A stretch of 64,000 nt of DNA. Origin: Symbiodinium natans. Lineage: Eukaryota; Sar; Dinophyceae; Suessiales; Symbiodiniaceae. The translations under genes were made by a program, and so were the position numbers. The notes under the pieces are model-generated. The model made no database searches. It was not told where the DNA came from and saw only the letters and a program-made list of their open reading frames with translations. The DNA is taken from assembly GCA_905221605.1 (NCBI GenBank), contig CAJNDS010002146.1:1438573-1502572 (forward strand), given 5' to 3'. This document shows, piece by piece, positions 10,000 to 23,170 of the stretch (position 1 is the stretch's first letter; each line of letters starts with the position of its first letter).

Positions 10000-11100
10000 G
10001 GTTTATAGGGTTTAGGGTTCAATGAGGGTTCAGGGTTCATGCTTTACGGTTTCGGGTTTAGGGTGTAGAGTTTAGGTATAACCCGGGAAGCCCCCAGACC
10101 CCTCAAGGGCCCCTTTAGGCTTCAGGGTTATAGGCTTGAAGGTTTAGGGTTATAGGTTTAAAGGTTTAGGTACAACTCAGGAAGCCCGATACAAAGGTAT
10201 GGGGCTTGCAAGGCTGTGTAGGGGGGCGGGCCTGCAAGTGGCCTGGCTTTGCGCTCAGGGCAGGTCTCATCGTAAGTCCACTGATCCGCTGATGCCTTTT
10301 GCTTCTGCACCCATAGCACCGCATGCAAGTGGTCGATCGAGAGAGAGGGGAGGGGAAGAGGGAGACACACAGGGCTTCTAGCTTGTGGTGGCTATGATAT
10401 ACAAATACATACATTTTCCGAAGCCATACCGTGAATCGACTGTACGTCAACTTCAAGACACGGCGTTGGCGCAGCAAAAAGGAGGCTTACCCTCTGCAGA
10501 CGCTTTAGAACTGTCTTTGCAAACCTGCATTATAGATGAGATTATCTTGTACCGGGGTTTCTTCATAAGATATTCTGCCAAGCGTCTCTTCCCACACAAA
10601 CTTCTTTGCATGGTGTATCCAAGTTGGACAAATACATACATATAAATAGAAAATACATGAACATAAACATAAGCATAAATATAAATATAAACAAAAAATA
10701 AAAAAAATAAACGCATAAATAAACAAATAAATAAATAAATAAATATATACATATATATAAATATAAATATACATATAAATATAAATATAAGTATATGTAT
10801 ACATATAACAACAAATATAAAAACAATCACAAATAAATAACCAAAAGAATGGAAAAAGATAAATCTAAATACATGAATAAATATGTGTGTATACATATGT
10901 ACATACATAAATACATACATATATACTGCTTGCAGAGTTCATAGGGCACGCTGTTTATAGGGCTTATAGGACTTAAGATGCTTCTGCGGCCTGCAAGGAG
11001 CTCATGAAACCCCAAACCCTAAACCCTAAACCCTAAACCCTAAACCCTAAACCCTAAACCCTAAACCCTAAACCCTGAACCCTGAACCCTGAACCCTAAA
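10000..11100. other. Intronic: AT-rich simple sequence and CCCTAAA array
   Basis: 10630-10930 is ATAAAT/ACATAT-type simple sequence; 11008-11100 is a CCCTAAA array next to weak exon 40. 10160-10620 shows no recognised gene. Confidence 0.7.
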
Positions 11101-11113
11101 CCTAAGCTCCTGC

Positions 11114-11152
11114 CTGCGCAGCCGCCAGCGCCACCGGGTGCAGCGCACTCTC
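11114..11152 (-). CDS. Exon 40 (weak): ESALHPVALAAAQ
   Basis: Short exon-like island between CCCTAAA (low) and TTTAGGG (high) tracts, acceptor TCAAG|G and GC donor CAG|GCAGG. A second frame (ECAAPGGAGGCA) also looks like tail sequence. First possible exon after the 17.5-kb repeat-filled intron. Confidence 0.4.
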
Positions 11153-11179
11153 CTTGACCGAGCTTTCCCTAAGGGTCCA

Positions 11180-12040
11180 TGTACCAAAGGGTTCAGGGTT
11201 TAGGGTTTAGGGCTTAGGGTGTAGGGTGTAGGGTTTAGGGTTTAGGGTTCACCCTAAGGGTCCATGTACCAATAGGGAATACTTGGGCCTCGGAGTACCT
11301 TTTACACAGGGACCTTGGGGCCCAAGCCTATAATAATAAGGTTACGGCGCGGTTAACGATCCCGTGAAAAAAAGACATTGTGTTGAAGGGTTTGAAGTCG
11401 AAAACCTCGGTTTTTTCGATGTTTCCGTGCTGGGGTGCTCCGTAGCGCATGTCCGAAAACCCCATTTTCACCGAGGGTTTTGATAATTTTGGCCGAATCC
11501 ACTGTAAATAGCAGTGTTTTCGTGCGTTCACGATTTTTGGAGTTTCAGAAGTCGCTTTATTGGAGAAGTGTTTTTCTCGGAAATAGTGGTATTTACAGCG
11601 AATTTGCATGTTAAGACAGGTTTTGTGAGACGTTTATTTTTGAAAGCCCTTCGGTGACACGTTTCTGGACGAGTAGACAAGCAAGGGCTCAAGGCTGTCT
11701 TCGTGTATGGAAATGTTGGTATTTGCAGCGAATTCGGCAGTTCAGTATACTTCAGTGTTATAGTTTCGGGCTTGCAGTGCGTGGTGTATGGTTCAGGGTA
11801 CATGGGCATAACGGTGAAGCCTCAACCGTGCACTCGAAAGCCTAAACTCTGAATTCGAGAGAGTCGAATTAGAATTGAGGTATTTGGGCTTGCAGGACAC
11901 TGTTGAGGTTTGCCAAGAGCAGAGCTTGGGGCGTGCACTGTCGTGAATATTTCAGGGTATAGAGGCAGGAGGGTGTCAGGGAAAACTCGAAAGCTTAAAC
12001 CGAAGAAGCCGAAACAGGGTTTAGGGTTTAGGGGTGAGGC
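11180..12040. other. Intronic, no recognised feature
   Basis: A TTTAGGG tract at 11190-11250, then unique sequence; GTATTTACAGCGAATT is repeated at 11590 and 11730. Confidence 0.5.
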
Positions 12041-12048
12041 TTCAGGGC

Positions 12049-12534
12049 TTAGGGCTCAGGGCTTAGGGCTACGCAGATCAAACGAGCCATCTGCTGGCAA
12101 CGGAACCATCTCTGCGGAGACATAAGCATCCCAAAAGCGTTGGTCCATGTGAGCAACAAAATCGGTGGCCTGATGGGGAGACCAGATACAGGTCCGAAAC
12201 AACGCTCCACACGCTGGAGAAGAGCCCAGGGCGAGGCACGGAAGCTTCCTGGTTGTGCACGAAGACGAGCAAAAGCCACTGCGGACAAGCAGCTGCTGGA
12301 AAGAAGCAGATGCTCCCATGGCACACCGCCCCGCCGGGAGTCCGTCAGACTGGCTCGCAAGGCCATGTACTCAGCAAGTCCAGCTGGAAAGGGCGTCGTC
12401 AGGACTTCGATGTGAGCAAGAACATCTTCATCACTGAAGTTCACAAGCCAGGGCAGGCAGGTCGCAACATCTTCGCGAAGGAGCAGCGCAAGGCAGAGCG
12501 AGATAGCCAGCCAGGCGAGAACCATGGCCAGCAC
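12049..12534 (-). CDS. Hypothetical open frame, 161 codons
   Basis: Starts with a hydrophobic stretch (MLAMVLAWLAISLCLALLL) that could be a signal anchor. A second minus frame over the last 260 nt (HMDQRFWDAYVSAEMVPLPA) looks more protein-like, so there may be a frameshift or an intron near 12310. Not recognised. Lies inside the large intron between exons 39 and 40. Confidence 0.3.
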   Translation of the reverse strand: MLAMVLAWLAISLCLALLLREDVATCLPWLVNFSDEDVLAHIEVLTTPFPAGLAEYMALRASLTDSRRGGVPWEHLLLSSSCLSAVAFARLRAQPGSFRASPWALLQRVERCFGPVSGLPIRPPILLLTWTNAFGMLMSPQRWFRCQQMARLICVALSPEP

Positions 12535-12594
12535 ACCTGGAAGCCCACACGGCTGCCGAAATCAGTGCTTTCCTGACACGCTGTCCAAATGTCG

Positions 12595-12660
12595 TAATCA
12601 TCCCCCGCCCCCCGCCCCCCCCCCCCCGCCCCCCCCCCCCCCCGCCCCCCCCCCCCCCGT
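12595..12660. repeat. Poly-C with G interruptions
   Basis: C-rich run followed by GGCTTAAATAGGGTCTATTT, which recurs beside C/G runs at 19275, 20350 and 27975, tying this point to the palindrome units. Confidence 0.85.
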
Positions 12661-12779
12661 GGGTGGCTTAAATAGGGTCTATTTGGAAGCTGGGACTCGG
12701 GTTTTCTTATAGCCATACACGTTTCCACGAGGGTACGCTGCTGTCACGTCAGTCGTACTATGGAGGCCTCAGGAACAAG

Positions 12780-15370
12780 AACCAGGTAGTTCCTCTTTTC
12801 TCTTCTCTTTTTCTCCTCAATCCTAAAGTCGAAGGCTCTCGTGAGGAGAAGAGAAGGGAGAGAAGGAGGGAAAGATAAGAGGAACACGATTTTCATGGGA
12901 AGAGCCAAGAAAAGAATAGAAGAGAGATAAAACAAGGCGCAAAGAAGATGGTACTCTTCTTTATCTATCCTCTCTCCCTTATCTCTCCGTTCCCTCTGTC
13001 TTTTCGAAATGAGAAAAACAAAAAGAAAGATGAAAAGAAGAAGGGTTAGGAAAAGAGCCGAAGAGATAGGCCGAAAAGAGGGGTATGGTGAAGTACGGCA
13101 AAGGTCCACGCACAAGGAGTCACCTTCTGCTTACCCTTCCACTGCTTGATTTTACAAGCTCCTTTCTTGTGTTTTATCAGTTAAAATTAAAAGGAAACAG
13201 AAGGAGAGAAGGGAAAGGGAAGTGAGAGAGGAGAGACAACAAGGAGGCCATTTTAATTTCCTGTGAGTTATCAAAAGGAATGCAATATTATGGGAAGAGC
13301 AATGGAAAAAAAGAGTGGAAGAGAAATTAAGACAGGAGAGGGAGGTGCAAAAATAAGGCAAAGAGAAGATGGTGCCGTTTTCATCTCACCTCTCGTTCTT
13401 ATCTTCCTCTTCTCTGGTTCTTTTCCCTGTGAAATAAAAAAACAAGAGGAAGGACAATGAACATATAAAGGAACCCGTTTTCGTTTTCCGTTTGGGCACA
13501 AGGAAAAAAAACAGAGGCGATAGGGCGAGAGGAGGGGTTTGCTGAAGCATGGGGAGGGTGTACGGGCAAGGGGCCAACTCCGCCCACTTCCCCCATCCAT
13601 TGAAAGAGGAAAAGGAACAGGGCCTCCATTCCCCTCTTATTCTTCCTTTCTTGCGTTTTTGTCGTTTAGAAGGGAACAGGAGAAGAGGAGGGAGAGAGAA
13701 GGAGAGAGGAGACATAAAAAGGGTTGCATTTTTAATGGGAAGAGCAAAGAAAAGACCAGAAGAGAGATGATGGGAGAAGAGGGGGAGACAAAACAAGGCG
13801 CACAGAAAATGGGCAGATAAGAAGAGAGGAAAGGGAATGACCAAGTACAATGAGGAGTTCTTCAATTTCCCTCCCTATCTCTTATGTTACTTTTCCTTCT
13901 TGTGGGGTGTCCCTTTTTCTCTTGAAGATGCAGAAAACGATTGAAAAGGACACCCGTTCCATCGCCCATATGTAGGGAAAAAGAGAGAGAATCATGAGCA
14001 TCAGCTGGGCTTGCTGCCAATCCAACATGGGCGTCCCTTTTAATCGCATTCTGTGTCCTTTTTTCTCGCTTGAAGATGCAGAAAACGATCCAAAAGCACA
14101 TCTGTTGGAGGAAGAGAGAAGGAGAGAGGAGAGATACCAAGGATTGCATATTTAATGGGAAGAGCAAGGAAGAGAATAGAAGACAGATGAATAGAGAAGA
14201 TGGCGCTCTTCTTTATCTATTCTCTCTCCCTTGTTTCTCCCTTCCCTCTTTCTTTTCGAAATGAGAAAAACAAAAAGGAAGAACTATGAGAAGGAGAAGA
14301 GTAAGGAAAGGAACAGAAGAGATAGGCCGAGAGGATGAATATGATGGAGTATTATGGAAAGGCTCACGCGCAAGGAGTCACCCTCTGCTTACCTTTTCAC
14401 TGCTTTATCATATGAGTTCCTTTCTTGTGTTTTATCAGTTAAAAGGAAGCGGAAGAAGAGAAGGGAAAGGGAAGTGAGAGAGGAAAGATAACAAGGATGC
14501 TATGTTTCCCGAAGCGTGCTGCAAGGAATAGAAGAGACAGGAAGCAAGGAGACGGAATCACAAAATAAGGCGCAAAGCTGTACATATCATCTCTCCCTTG
14601 TCTCTCCCTATTCCCTTTCGAACTAGAAAAAACCATTCTTGCTTTTCACAGATAGGTTCCCTCTCTCCTCTTCAGGAAATCCCCTTTCCCTTATGTTGCT
14701 TTTTGAAGCGAATAAGAAAAATAGCAGATAAGAAGAGAGGAAAGGGTCAATTTCCCTCCCTATCTCTTATGTTGCTTTTCCTTCTTGTGGGGTGTCCCTG
14801 TTTCTCTTGAAGATGCAGAAAACGATTGAAAAGGACACCCGTTCCATCGCCCATGTGTAGGGAAAGAGAGAGAATCATGAGCATCAGCTGGGCTTGCTGC
14901 CAATCCAACATGGGCGTCCCTTTTAATCGCAGTCTGTGTCCTTTTTTCTCGCTTGAAGATGCAGAAAACGATCCAAAAGCACATCTGTTGGAGGAAGAGA
15001 GAAGGAGAGAGGAGAGATACCAAGGATTGCATATTTAATGGGAAGAGCAAGGAAGAGAATAGAAGACAGATGAATAGAGAAGAGGGAGAGACAAAACAAG
15101 GCGCAGAGAAGATGGCACTCTTCTTTATCTATTCTCTCTCCCTTGTTTCTCCCTTCCCTCTTTCTTTTCGAAATGAGAAAAACAAAAAGGAAGAACTATG
15201 AGAAGGAGAAGAGTAAGGAAAGGAACAGAAGAGATAGGCCGAGAGGATGAATATGATGGAGTATTATGGAAAGGCTCACGCGCAAGGAGTCACCCTCTGC
15301 TTACCTTTCCACTGCTTTATCATATGAGTTCCTTTCTTGTGTTTTATCAGCAGAAGAGAAGGGAAAAGCA
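12780..15370. repeat. Purine-rich tandem repeats, about 0.9-1.26 kb units
   Basis: GA-rich blocks sharing CAAGGAGTCACC and CTTGTGTTTTATCAG at 13110, 14373 and 15285. The copies 13862-14440 and 14760-15350 are almost identical; 12780-13860 is diverged. Open frames here are low-complexity shadows. Confidence 0.85.
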
Positions 15371-15371
15371 A

Positions 15372-16525
15372 AAATTGAGCCCAACATTTTAGGACCAGGG
15401 CTTGCGATCTGACTCTTTGGAGCAAAAATCGATTCCAAAATCTTAGGGACCAGGGCTTGCGATGTTACTCTTTGGAGCAAGAAATGAGCCCAAAATCTTA
15501 AAGACCGGGGCTTGCGATTTCACCTTTTGGAGCAAATACTGGGCCCAAAATCTTAGGGACCAGGGCTTGCGATTTGACTCTTTGGAGCAAAAACTGGGCC
15601 CAAAATCTTAGGGACCAGGGCTTGCGACGTTACTCTTTGGAGCAAAAACTGGGCCCCAAATCTTAGGGACCAGGGCTTGCGATGTCACTCTTTGGAGCAA
15701 AAATTGAACCCAAAATCTTAGGGACCAGGACTTGCGATGTCACTCTTTGGAGCAAAAACTGGGCCCCCAATCTTAGGGACCAGAGCTTGCGATGTCACTC
15801 TTTGGAGCAAAAATTGAACCCAAAATCTTAGGGACCAGGGCTTGCGATTTGACTCTTCGGAGCAAAAACTGGGCCCCAAATCTTAGGGACCAGGGCTTGC
15901 GATGTTACTCTTTGGAGCAAAGATTGAACCCAAAATCTTAGGGACCAGGGCTTGCGATTTGACCCTTTGGAGCAAAAACTGGGCCCAAAATCTTAGGGAC
16001 CAGGGCTTGCGATTTGACTCTTTGGAGCAACTGGGCCCAAGATCTTAGGGACCAGGGCTTGCGATGTCACTCTTTTGGGCAAGAAATGAGCCCAAAATCT
16101 TAGGGAGCAGGGCTTGCGATTTGACCCTTTGGAGCAAAAACTGTGCCCCAAATCTTAGGGACCAGGGCTTGCGGTTTGACTCTGTGGAGCAAAAATTGAA
16201 CCCGAAATCTTCGGGACCAGGGCTTGCGATTTGACTCTTCGGAGCAAGAAATGAGCCCAAAATCTTAAGGACCAGGGCTTGCTTTGGAGCAAAAAACTGA
16301 GTCCAAAATCTTAGGGACCAGGGCTTGCGATTTGACTCTTTGGAGCAAAAACTGGGCCCCAAATAATAGGGACCAGGGCTTGCGATGTTACTCTTTGGGG
16401 CAAGAAATGAGCCCAAAATCTTAGGGACCAGGGCTTGCGATGTTATTCTTTGGGGCAAGAAATGAGCTCAAAATCTTAGGGACCAGGGCTTGCGATGTCA
16501 CTTTTTGGAGCAAAAACTGTGCCCT
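15372..16525. repeat. 57-bp minisatellite, left arm
   Basis: About 20 units containing GGGACCAGGGCTTGCGATTT and CTTTGGAGCAAAAACTGGGC. Confidence 0.95.
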
Positions 16526-16885
16526 AGTATTGGGGGGAGGAGGGCTCGTGATTTAGTATTGGGAGGAGGCCCGGGCTCGTAAATTAGTATTGGGGGGAGG
16601 CCCGGGCTCGTGATTTAGTATTGCGGGAGGCCCGGGCTCGTGATTTAGTATTGGGGGGAGGCCCGGGCTCGTGATTTAGTATTGGGGGGAGGCCCGGCCT
16701 CGTAATTTGGAGGCCCGGGCTCGTGATTTAGCCCGGGCTCGTGATTTAGTATTGGGGGGAGGCCCGGGCTCGTGATTTAGTATTGCGGGAAGGCCCGGGC
16801 TCGTAATTTAGTATTGGGGGGAGGCCCGGGCTCGTGATTTAGTATTGGGGGGAGGCCCGGGCTCGTGGTTTAGTATTGGGGGGAG
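16526..16885. repeat. CCCGGGC-containing minisatellite, left arm
   Basis: About 10 units of roughly 33 bp with TTTAGTATTGGGGGGAGG and CCCGGGCTCGTGA. Confidence 0.95.
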
Positions 16886-17745
16886 GAGGATGCCCCAGCC
16901 CCCACCCCCCATTTGGAAATAAATGAATTACTTGAATTAATTGAAATAATTGAATTAATTCAATTAATTCAATTAATTGATTTATTTCCAAAGGGGAGGT
17001 GGAATTAATTTAATTAATTGAATTAATTCAATTATTTCAATTAATTCAAGTAATTCATTTATTTCCAAATGGGGGGGATTCCCCAGCCCCCACCCCCCCC
17101 CTTTGGAAATAAATGAATTAATTCAATTAATTGAATTATTGAATTAATTGAATTAATTCAATGAATTCAATTAATTCATTTATTTCCAAAGGGGAGGTGG
17201 AATTAATTGAATTAATTGAATTAATTCAATTATTTCAATTAATTCAATTAATTCAATTAATTCATTTATTTCCAAATGGGGGGGATTCCCCAGCCCCCAC
17301 CCCCCCCCCTTTGGAAATAAATGAATTAATTGAATTACTTGAATTAATTGAATTAATTGAATTTCAATTAATTCAATTAATTCATTTATTTCCAAAGGGG
17401 AGGTGGAATTAATTGAATTAGTTGAATTAATTCAATTATTTCAATTAATTCAATTAATTCAATTAATTCATTTATTTCCAAAGGGGGGGGAGGGGTGGGG
17501 GCTGGGGAATCCCCCCATTTGGAAATAATTGAATTAATTGAATTAATTGAATTAATTGAATTAATTGAATCAATTCAATTAATTCAATTAATTCAATTAA
17601 TTCAATTAATTCCACCCCCCCCTTTGGAAATAAATGAATTAATTGAATTAATTCAATTAATTCAATTAATTCAATTAATTCATTTATTTCCAAAGGGGGG
17701 GGGTGGGGGCTGGGGAATCCCCCCCATTTGGAAATGAATGAACTA
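16886..17745. repeat. GAATTAATT palindromic array with G/C-run borders
   Basis: Blocks of TTGAATTAATTGAA turning into TTCAATTAATTCAA, each bordered by TTTGGAAATAAATGAATT and its complement and by G or C runs: each block is a hairpin. Confidence 0.95.
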
Positions 17746-17762
17746 ATTGAACGAAATTATTT

Positions 17763-18474
17763 AAACTATCGCGGCTCGATTTGGCCAAATTTTGCCGGGC
17801 AGCCTGCGGGCAAAATTTGGCCAAATCGGGCTGCTCTTCGTATGCCATGAGAAATGCGCGGCTCGATTTGGCCAAATTTTGCCCGGAGGCTGCCCGGCAA
17901 AATTTGGCCAAATCGAGCCGCGCATTTCTCAGCGCGTACGACGAGCAGCCCGATTTGGCCAAATTTTGCCCGCAGACTTCCCGGCAAAATTTGGCCAAAT
18001 CGAGCCGCGATAGTTTAAATAATTTCGGGCCTCCAGAAAGGCGCGGCTCGATTTGGCCAGATTTTGCCGGGCAGTCTGCGGGCAAAATTTGGCCAAATCG
18101 GGCTGCTCGTCGAACGCGATGAGAAATGCGCGGCTCGATTTGGCCAAATTTTGCCGGGCAGCCTCCGGGCAAAATTTGGCCAAATCGAGCCGCGCCTTTC
18201 TGAAGGCCCGAAATTTTTGAACTATCGCGGCTCGATTTGGCCAAATTTTGCCGGGCAGCTTCCGGGCAAAATTTGGCCAAATCGGGCTGCCCTTCGTATG
18301 CGATGAGAAATGCGTGGCTCGATTTGGCCAAATTTTGCCCGCAGACTTCCCGGCAAAATTTGGCCAAATCGAGCCGCGATAGTTTAAATAATTTCGGGCC
18401 TCCAGAAAGGCGCGGCTCGATTTGGCCAAATTTTGCCGGGCAGCCTCCGGGCAAAATTTGGCCAAATCGAGCTG
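17763..18474. repeat. GGCCAAATTT hairpin array, left arm
   Basis: About 11 palindromic units with GATTTGGCCAAATTTTGCC, a short spacer, and its complement, joined by variable links such as CATTTCTCATCGCGTACGA. Confidence 0.95.
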
Positions 18475-18479
18475 GGGGG

Positions 18480-21180
18480 GGTGGGGTCTGGGGAATCCCC
18501 CCCATTTGGAAATAAATGAATTAATTGAATTAATTGAATTAATTGAATTAATTGAATTAATTCAATTAATTCAATTAATTCCACCCCCCCTTTGGAAATA
18601 AATGAATTAATTGAATTAATTGAATTAATTGAATTAATTGAATTAATTGAATTAATTGAATTAATTGAATTAATTCAATTAATTCAATTAATTCAATTAA
18701 TTCATTTATTTCCAAAGGGGGGGGGAGGGGTGGGGCTGGAAATAAATGAATTAATTGAATTAATTGAATTAATCGAAATAATTCAACTAATTCAATTAAT
18801 TCAATTAATTCATTTGTTTCCAAAGGGAGGTGGAATTAATTGAATTAATTGAATTAATTCCAATTAATTCAATTAATTCAATTAATTCAATTAATTCAAT
18901 TAATTCAATTAATTAATTCAATTAATTCAATTAATTCAATTAATTCAATTAATTCAATTAATTCATTTATTTCCAAAGGGGGGGTTCAATTAATTCAATT
19001 AATTCAATTAATTCAATTAATTCAACTAATTCAATTAATTCCACCCCCCCCTTTGGAAATAAATGAATTAATTGAATTAATTCTTAATTCCTTAACTTCC
19101 AGGTGGAAAGTGGCAAAATTAAGGAATGTAATGAACAAAAAATTCATTAAATTCGTCTGTGCAACCCTACAGGACCTCAATAGGGTAGATTTGGAACCTG
19201 GCCTTGTGAATAAGTATACGTTTTGGGGCCTGTTTTCCTCTTGTAAATACGATTCCCAGCTTCCAAATAGACCCTATTTAAGCTGCACACCCCCCACCCC
19301 CCCCCTTTGGAAATAAATGAATTAATTGAATTAATTGAAATAATTGAATTAATTGAATTAATTGAATTAATTCAATTAATTCAATTAATTCATTTATTTC
19401 CAAAGGGGAGGTGGAATTAATTGAATTAATTGAATTAATTCAATTATTTCAATTAATTCAATTAATTCAATTAATTCATTTATTTCCAAATGTGGGGGAT
19501 TCCCCAGCCCCCCCCCCCCCCCCTTTGGAAATAAATGAATTAATTGAATTAATGGAACTAATTGAATTAATTGAATTTCAATTAATTCAATTAATTCATT
19601 TTAATTGAATTACTTCAATTATTTCAATTAATTCAATTAATTCAATTAATTCAATTAATTCAATTAATTCAATTAATTCATTTATTTCCAAAGGGGGGGG
19701 AGGGGTGGGGGCTGGGGAATCCCCCCATTTGGAAATAATTGAATTAATTGAATTAATTGAATTAATTGAATAATTTCAATTAATTCAATTAATTCAATTA
19801 ATTCCACCCCCCCCCCCCTTTGGAAATAAATGAATTAATTGAATTAACTCAATTAATTCAATTAATTCAATTAATTCATTTTTTTCCAAAAGGGGGGGGG
19901 GGGGGAGGTGGGGGTGGGATCCCCCCCCATTTGGAATAAAGGAATTATTGAATTAATGATAATTTGCAAATTCATTGAATTAATTATTTATCTTCATGAC
20001 TTCCACCTCCCTTTGGAAATAAATGAAATTCATCTGACTTAATTGAATTAATTCAATTAATTCAATTAATTCAATTAATTCAATTAATTCAATTAATTCA
20101 ATTAATTCAATTAATTCAATTAATTCATTTATTTCCAAAGGGGGTGGGTGGGGGCTGGGGAATCCCCCCCATTTGGAAATAAATGAATTACTTGAATTAA
20201 TTGAAATAATTGAATTAATTCAATTAATTCAATTAATTCCACCTCCCCTTTGGAAATAAATTAATTAATTGAATTAATTGAAGTAATTCAAAAAACTTCA
20301 ATTAATTCAATTAATTCATTTATTTCCAAATGGGGGGTGGGGGCGTGTGCAGCTTAAATAGGGTCTATTTGGAAGCTGGGAATCGTATTTACAAGAGGAA
20401 AGCAGGCCCCAAAACGTATACTTATTCACAAGAGCCATGTTCCAAATAGACCCTATTTTAGGTCCTGTAGGGTTGCACAGACAGAATTTAATTCATTAAA
20501 ATTCCTTAATTTCCCACTTTCCCCCTGGGAAATTTTAATGAATTTTAATCAATTAATTCAATGAATTCTTATTGCCAACGGGGGGGTGAATTAATTGAAT
20601 TTTAGTTGAATTAATTGAAATAATGAATTTTAATTGAATCATTGAATTAATTAATGATTGAACCCCCCCTTTGGAAATAAAGAATTAATAATTTAATTGA
20701 CTTCATTGAATTGTATTGAATTATGAATTAATTGAATTAATTGAATTAATTGAATTAATTGAATTAATTGAATTAATTGGAATTAATTCAATTAATTCAA
20801 TTAATTCCACCTCCCCTTTGGAAATAAATGAATAATTGAATTAATTGAATTAGTTGAATTATTTCGATTAATTCAATTAATTCAATTAATTCATTTATTT
20901 CCAAATGGGGGGGATTCCCCAGCCCCCACCCCTCCCCCCCCTTTGGAAATAAATGAATTAATTGAATTAATTGAAATAATTGAATTAATTCAATTAATTC
21001 AATTAATTCAATTAATTCAATTAATTCAATTAATTCAATTAATTCATTTATTTCCAAAGGGGGGGTGGAATTAATTGAATTAATTTAATTAATTGAATTA
21101 ATTCAATTAATTCAATTAATTCAATTAATTCAATCAATTCATTTATTTCCAAATGGGGGGATTCCCCAGACCCCACCCCC
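18480..21180. repeat. GAATTAATT arrays around the palindrome axis
   Basis: Same hairpin blocks as 16886-17745. Two unique segments (19080-19295 and 20343-20530) are inverted copies of each other and define the axis. 19880-20040 and 20540-20740 are degenerate, with many small indels. Confidence 0.9.
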
Positions 21181-21181
21181 C

Positions 21182-21900
21182 AGCTCGATTTGGCCAAATT
21201 TTGCCCGGAGGCTGCCCGGCAAAATTTGGCCAAATCGAGCCGCGCCTTTCTGGAGGCCCGAAATTATTTAAACTATCGCAGCTCGATTTGGCCAAATTTA
21301 GCCGGGCAGCCTCCGGGCAAAATTTGGCCAAATCGAGCCACGCATTTCTCATCGCATACGAAGGGCAGCCCGATTTGGCCAAATTTTGCCCGAAAGCTGC
21401 CCGGCAAAATTTGGCCAAATCGAGCCGCGATAGTTTAAAAATTTCGGGCCTTCAGAAAGGCGCGGCTCGATTTGGCCAAATTTTGCCCGGAGGCTGCCCG
21501 GCAAAATTTGGCCAAATCGAGCCGCGCATTTTTCATCGCGTTCGACGAGCAGCCCGATTTGGCCAAATTTTGCCCGCAGACTGCCCGGCAAAATCTGGCC
21601 AAATCGAGCCGCGCCTTTCTGGAGGCAGAAATTATTTAAACTAGCGCGGCTCGATTGGCAACTTTTCCGGGAAGTATGCGGGAAAATTTGGACAAGTTGG
21701 CTTGCTCGTAGGAACGGTGCTGAGAATCGCGGCTCGATTTGGCCAAATTTTTGCCGGGCCAGCCTACGGGCAAAAATTTGGCCAAAATTCGAGCCGCGCC
21801 ATTCTCAGGCATACGAAGGGAGCAGCCCCGATTTGGACAATTTTGCCAGCAGGCTGCCGGCAAATTTGGGCCAAATCGAGCCGCGATTAGTTTAAATAAT
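21182..21900. repeat. GGCCAAATTT hairpin array, right arm
   Basis: Mirror of 17763-18474; the last 260 bp (21640-21900) carries many single-base indels relative to the units. Confidence 0.95.
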
Positions 21901-22810
21901 TTCGTTCAATTAGTTCATTCATTTCCAAATGGGGGGATGCCAAGCCCCCCACCCCCCCCCCCCCAGGAAAATAAATGAAGTATTGAATTAATGAATTAAT
22001 TGAATTATGAAATTAATTGAAGTTAATTCAATGAATTACATTTTATTTCCAAAGGGGGGGGTGGGGTTTTTTGGAAATAAATCAATTAATTGAATGAATT
22101 GAATTAATTGAATTAATTGAATTAATTGAATTAATTGAATTAATTCAATTAATTCAATTAATTCATTTATTTCCAAAGGGGAGGTGGAATTAATTGAATT
22201 AATTGAATTAATTCAATTATTTCAATTAATTCAAATAATTCAATTAGTTCAATTAATTCAATTAATTCAATTATTTCCAAATGGGGGGGATTCCCCAGCC
22301 CCCACCCCCCCCCCTTTGGAAATAAATGAATTAATTGAATTAATTGAAATAATTGAATTAATTCAATTAATTCAATTAATGAGAAGGCAATTAATTCAAT
22401 AATTCCCCCCCTTTGGAAATAAATGAATTAATTGAATTAATTGAATTAATTGAATTAATTTGAATTAATTGGAATTAATTCAATTAATTCAATTAATTCC
22501 ACCTCCCCTTTGGAAATAAATGAATTAATTGAATTCATTGAATTAATTCAATTAATTCAAGTAATTCAATTAATTGAATTAATTCATTTTTTCCAAAGGG
22601 GGGGGGTGGGGGCTGGGGAATCCCCCCCATTTGGAAATAAATGAATTACTTGAATTAATTGAAATAATTGAATTAATTCAATTAATTAAATTAATTCCAC
22701 CTCCCCTTTGGAAATAAATCAATTAATTGAATTAATTGAATTAATTCAATTATTTCAATTAATTCAAGTAATTCATTTATTTCCAAATGGGGGGTGGGGG
22801 CTGGGGCATC
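21901..22810. repeat. GAATTAATT arrays, right arm
   Basis: Mirror of 16886-17745. Confidence 0.9.
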
Positions 22811-23170
22811 CTCCTCCCCCCAATACTAAACCACGAGCCCGGGCCTCCCCCCAATACTAAATCACGAGCCCGGGCCTCCCCCCAATACTAAATTACGAGC
22901 CCGGGCCTTCCCGCAATACTAAATCACGAGCCCGGGCCTCCCCCCAATACTAAATCACGAGCCCGGGCTAAATCACGAGCCCGGGCCTCCAAATTACGAG
23001 GCCGGGCCTCCCCCCAATACTAAATCACGAGCCCGGGCCTCCCCCCAATACTAAATCACGAGCCCGGGCCTCCCGCAATACTAAATCACGAGCCGGGCCT
23101 CCCCCCAATACTAATTTACGAGCCCGGGCCTCCTCCCAATACTAAATCACGAGCCCTCCTCCCCCCAATA
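22811..23170. repeat. CCCGGGC-containing minisatellite, right arm
   Basis: Mirror of 16526-16885. Confidence 0.95.

Noticed and set aside
10453-10920. 155-codon hydrophobic frame (Phe/Ile/Tyr-rich) that looks like membrane protein
   Set aside because: Arises from ATAAAT/ACATAT simple sequence.
14760-15201. Small frames MLFPLNMQSLVSLL and MKMQKTIQKHICWRK
   Set aside because: Opposite strands of the same purine-rich tandem repeat; copied with the repeat without sign of protein selection.
15372-16885. CRISPR-like array
   Set aside because: Units are tandem minisatellites without distinct spacers, in a eukaryotic context.
17684-18505. 273-codon frame with LAKFC and NLAKSSR repeats (also at 59908-60823)
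   Set aside because: Translation of palindromic GGCCAAATTT units; equally long frames exist on the opposite strand because the repeat is its own complement.
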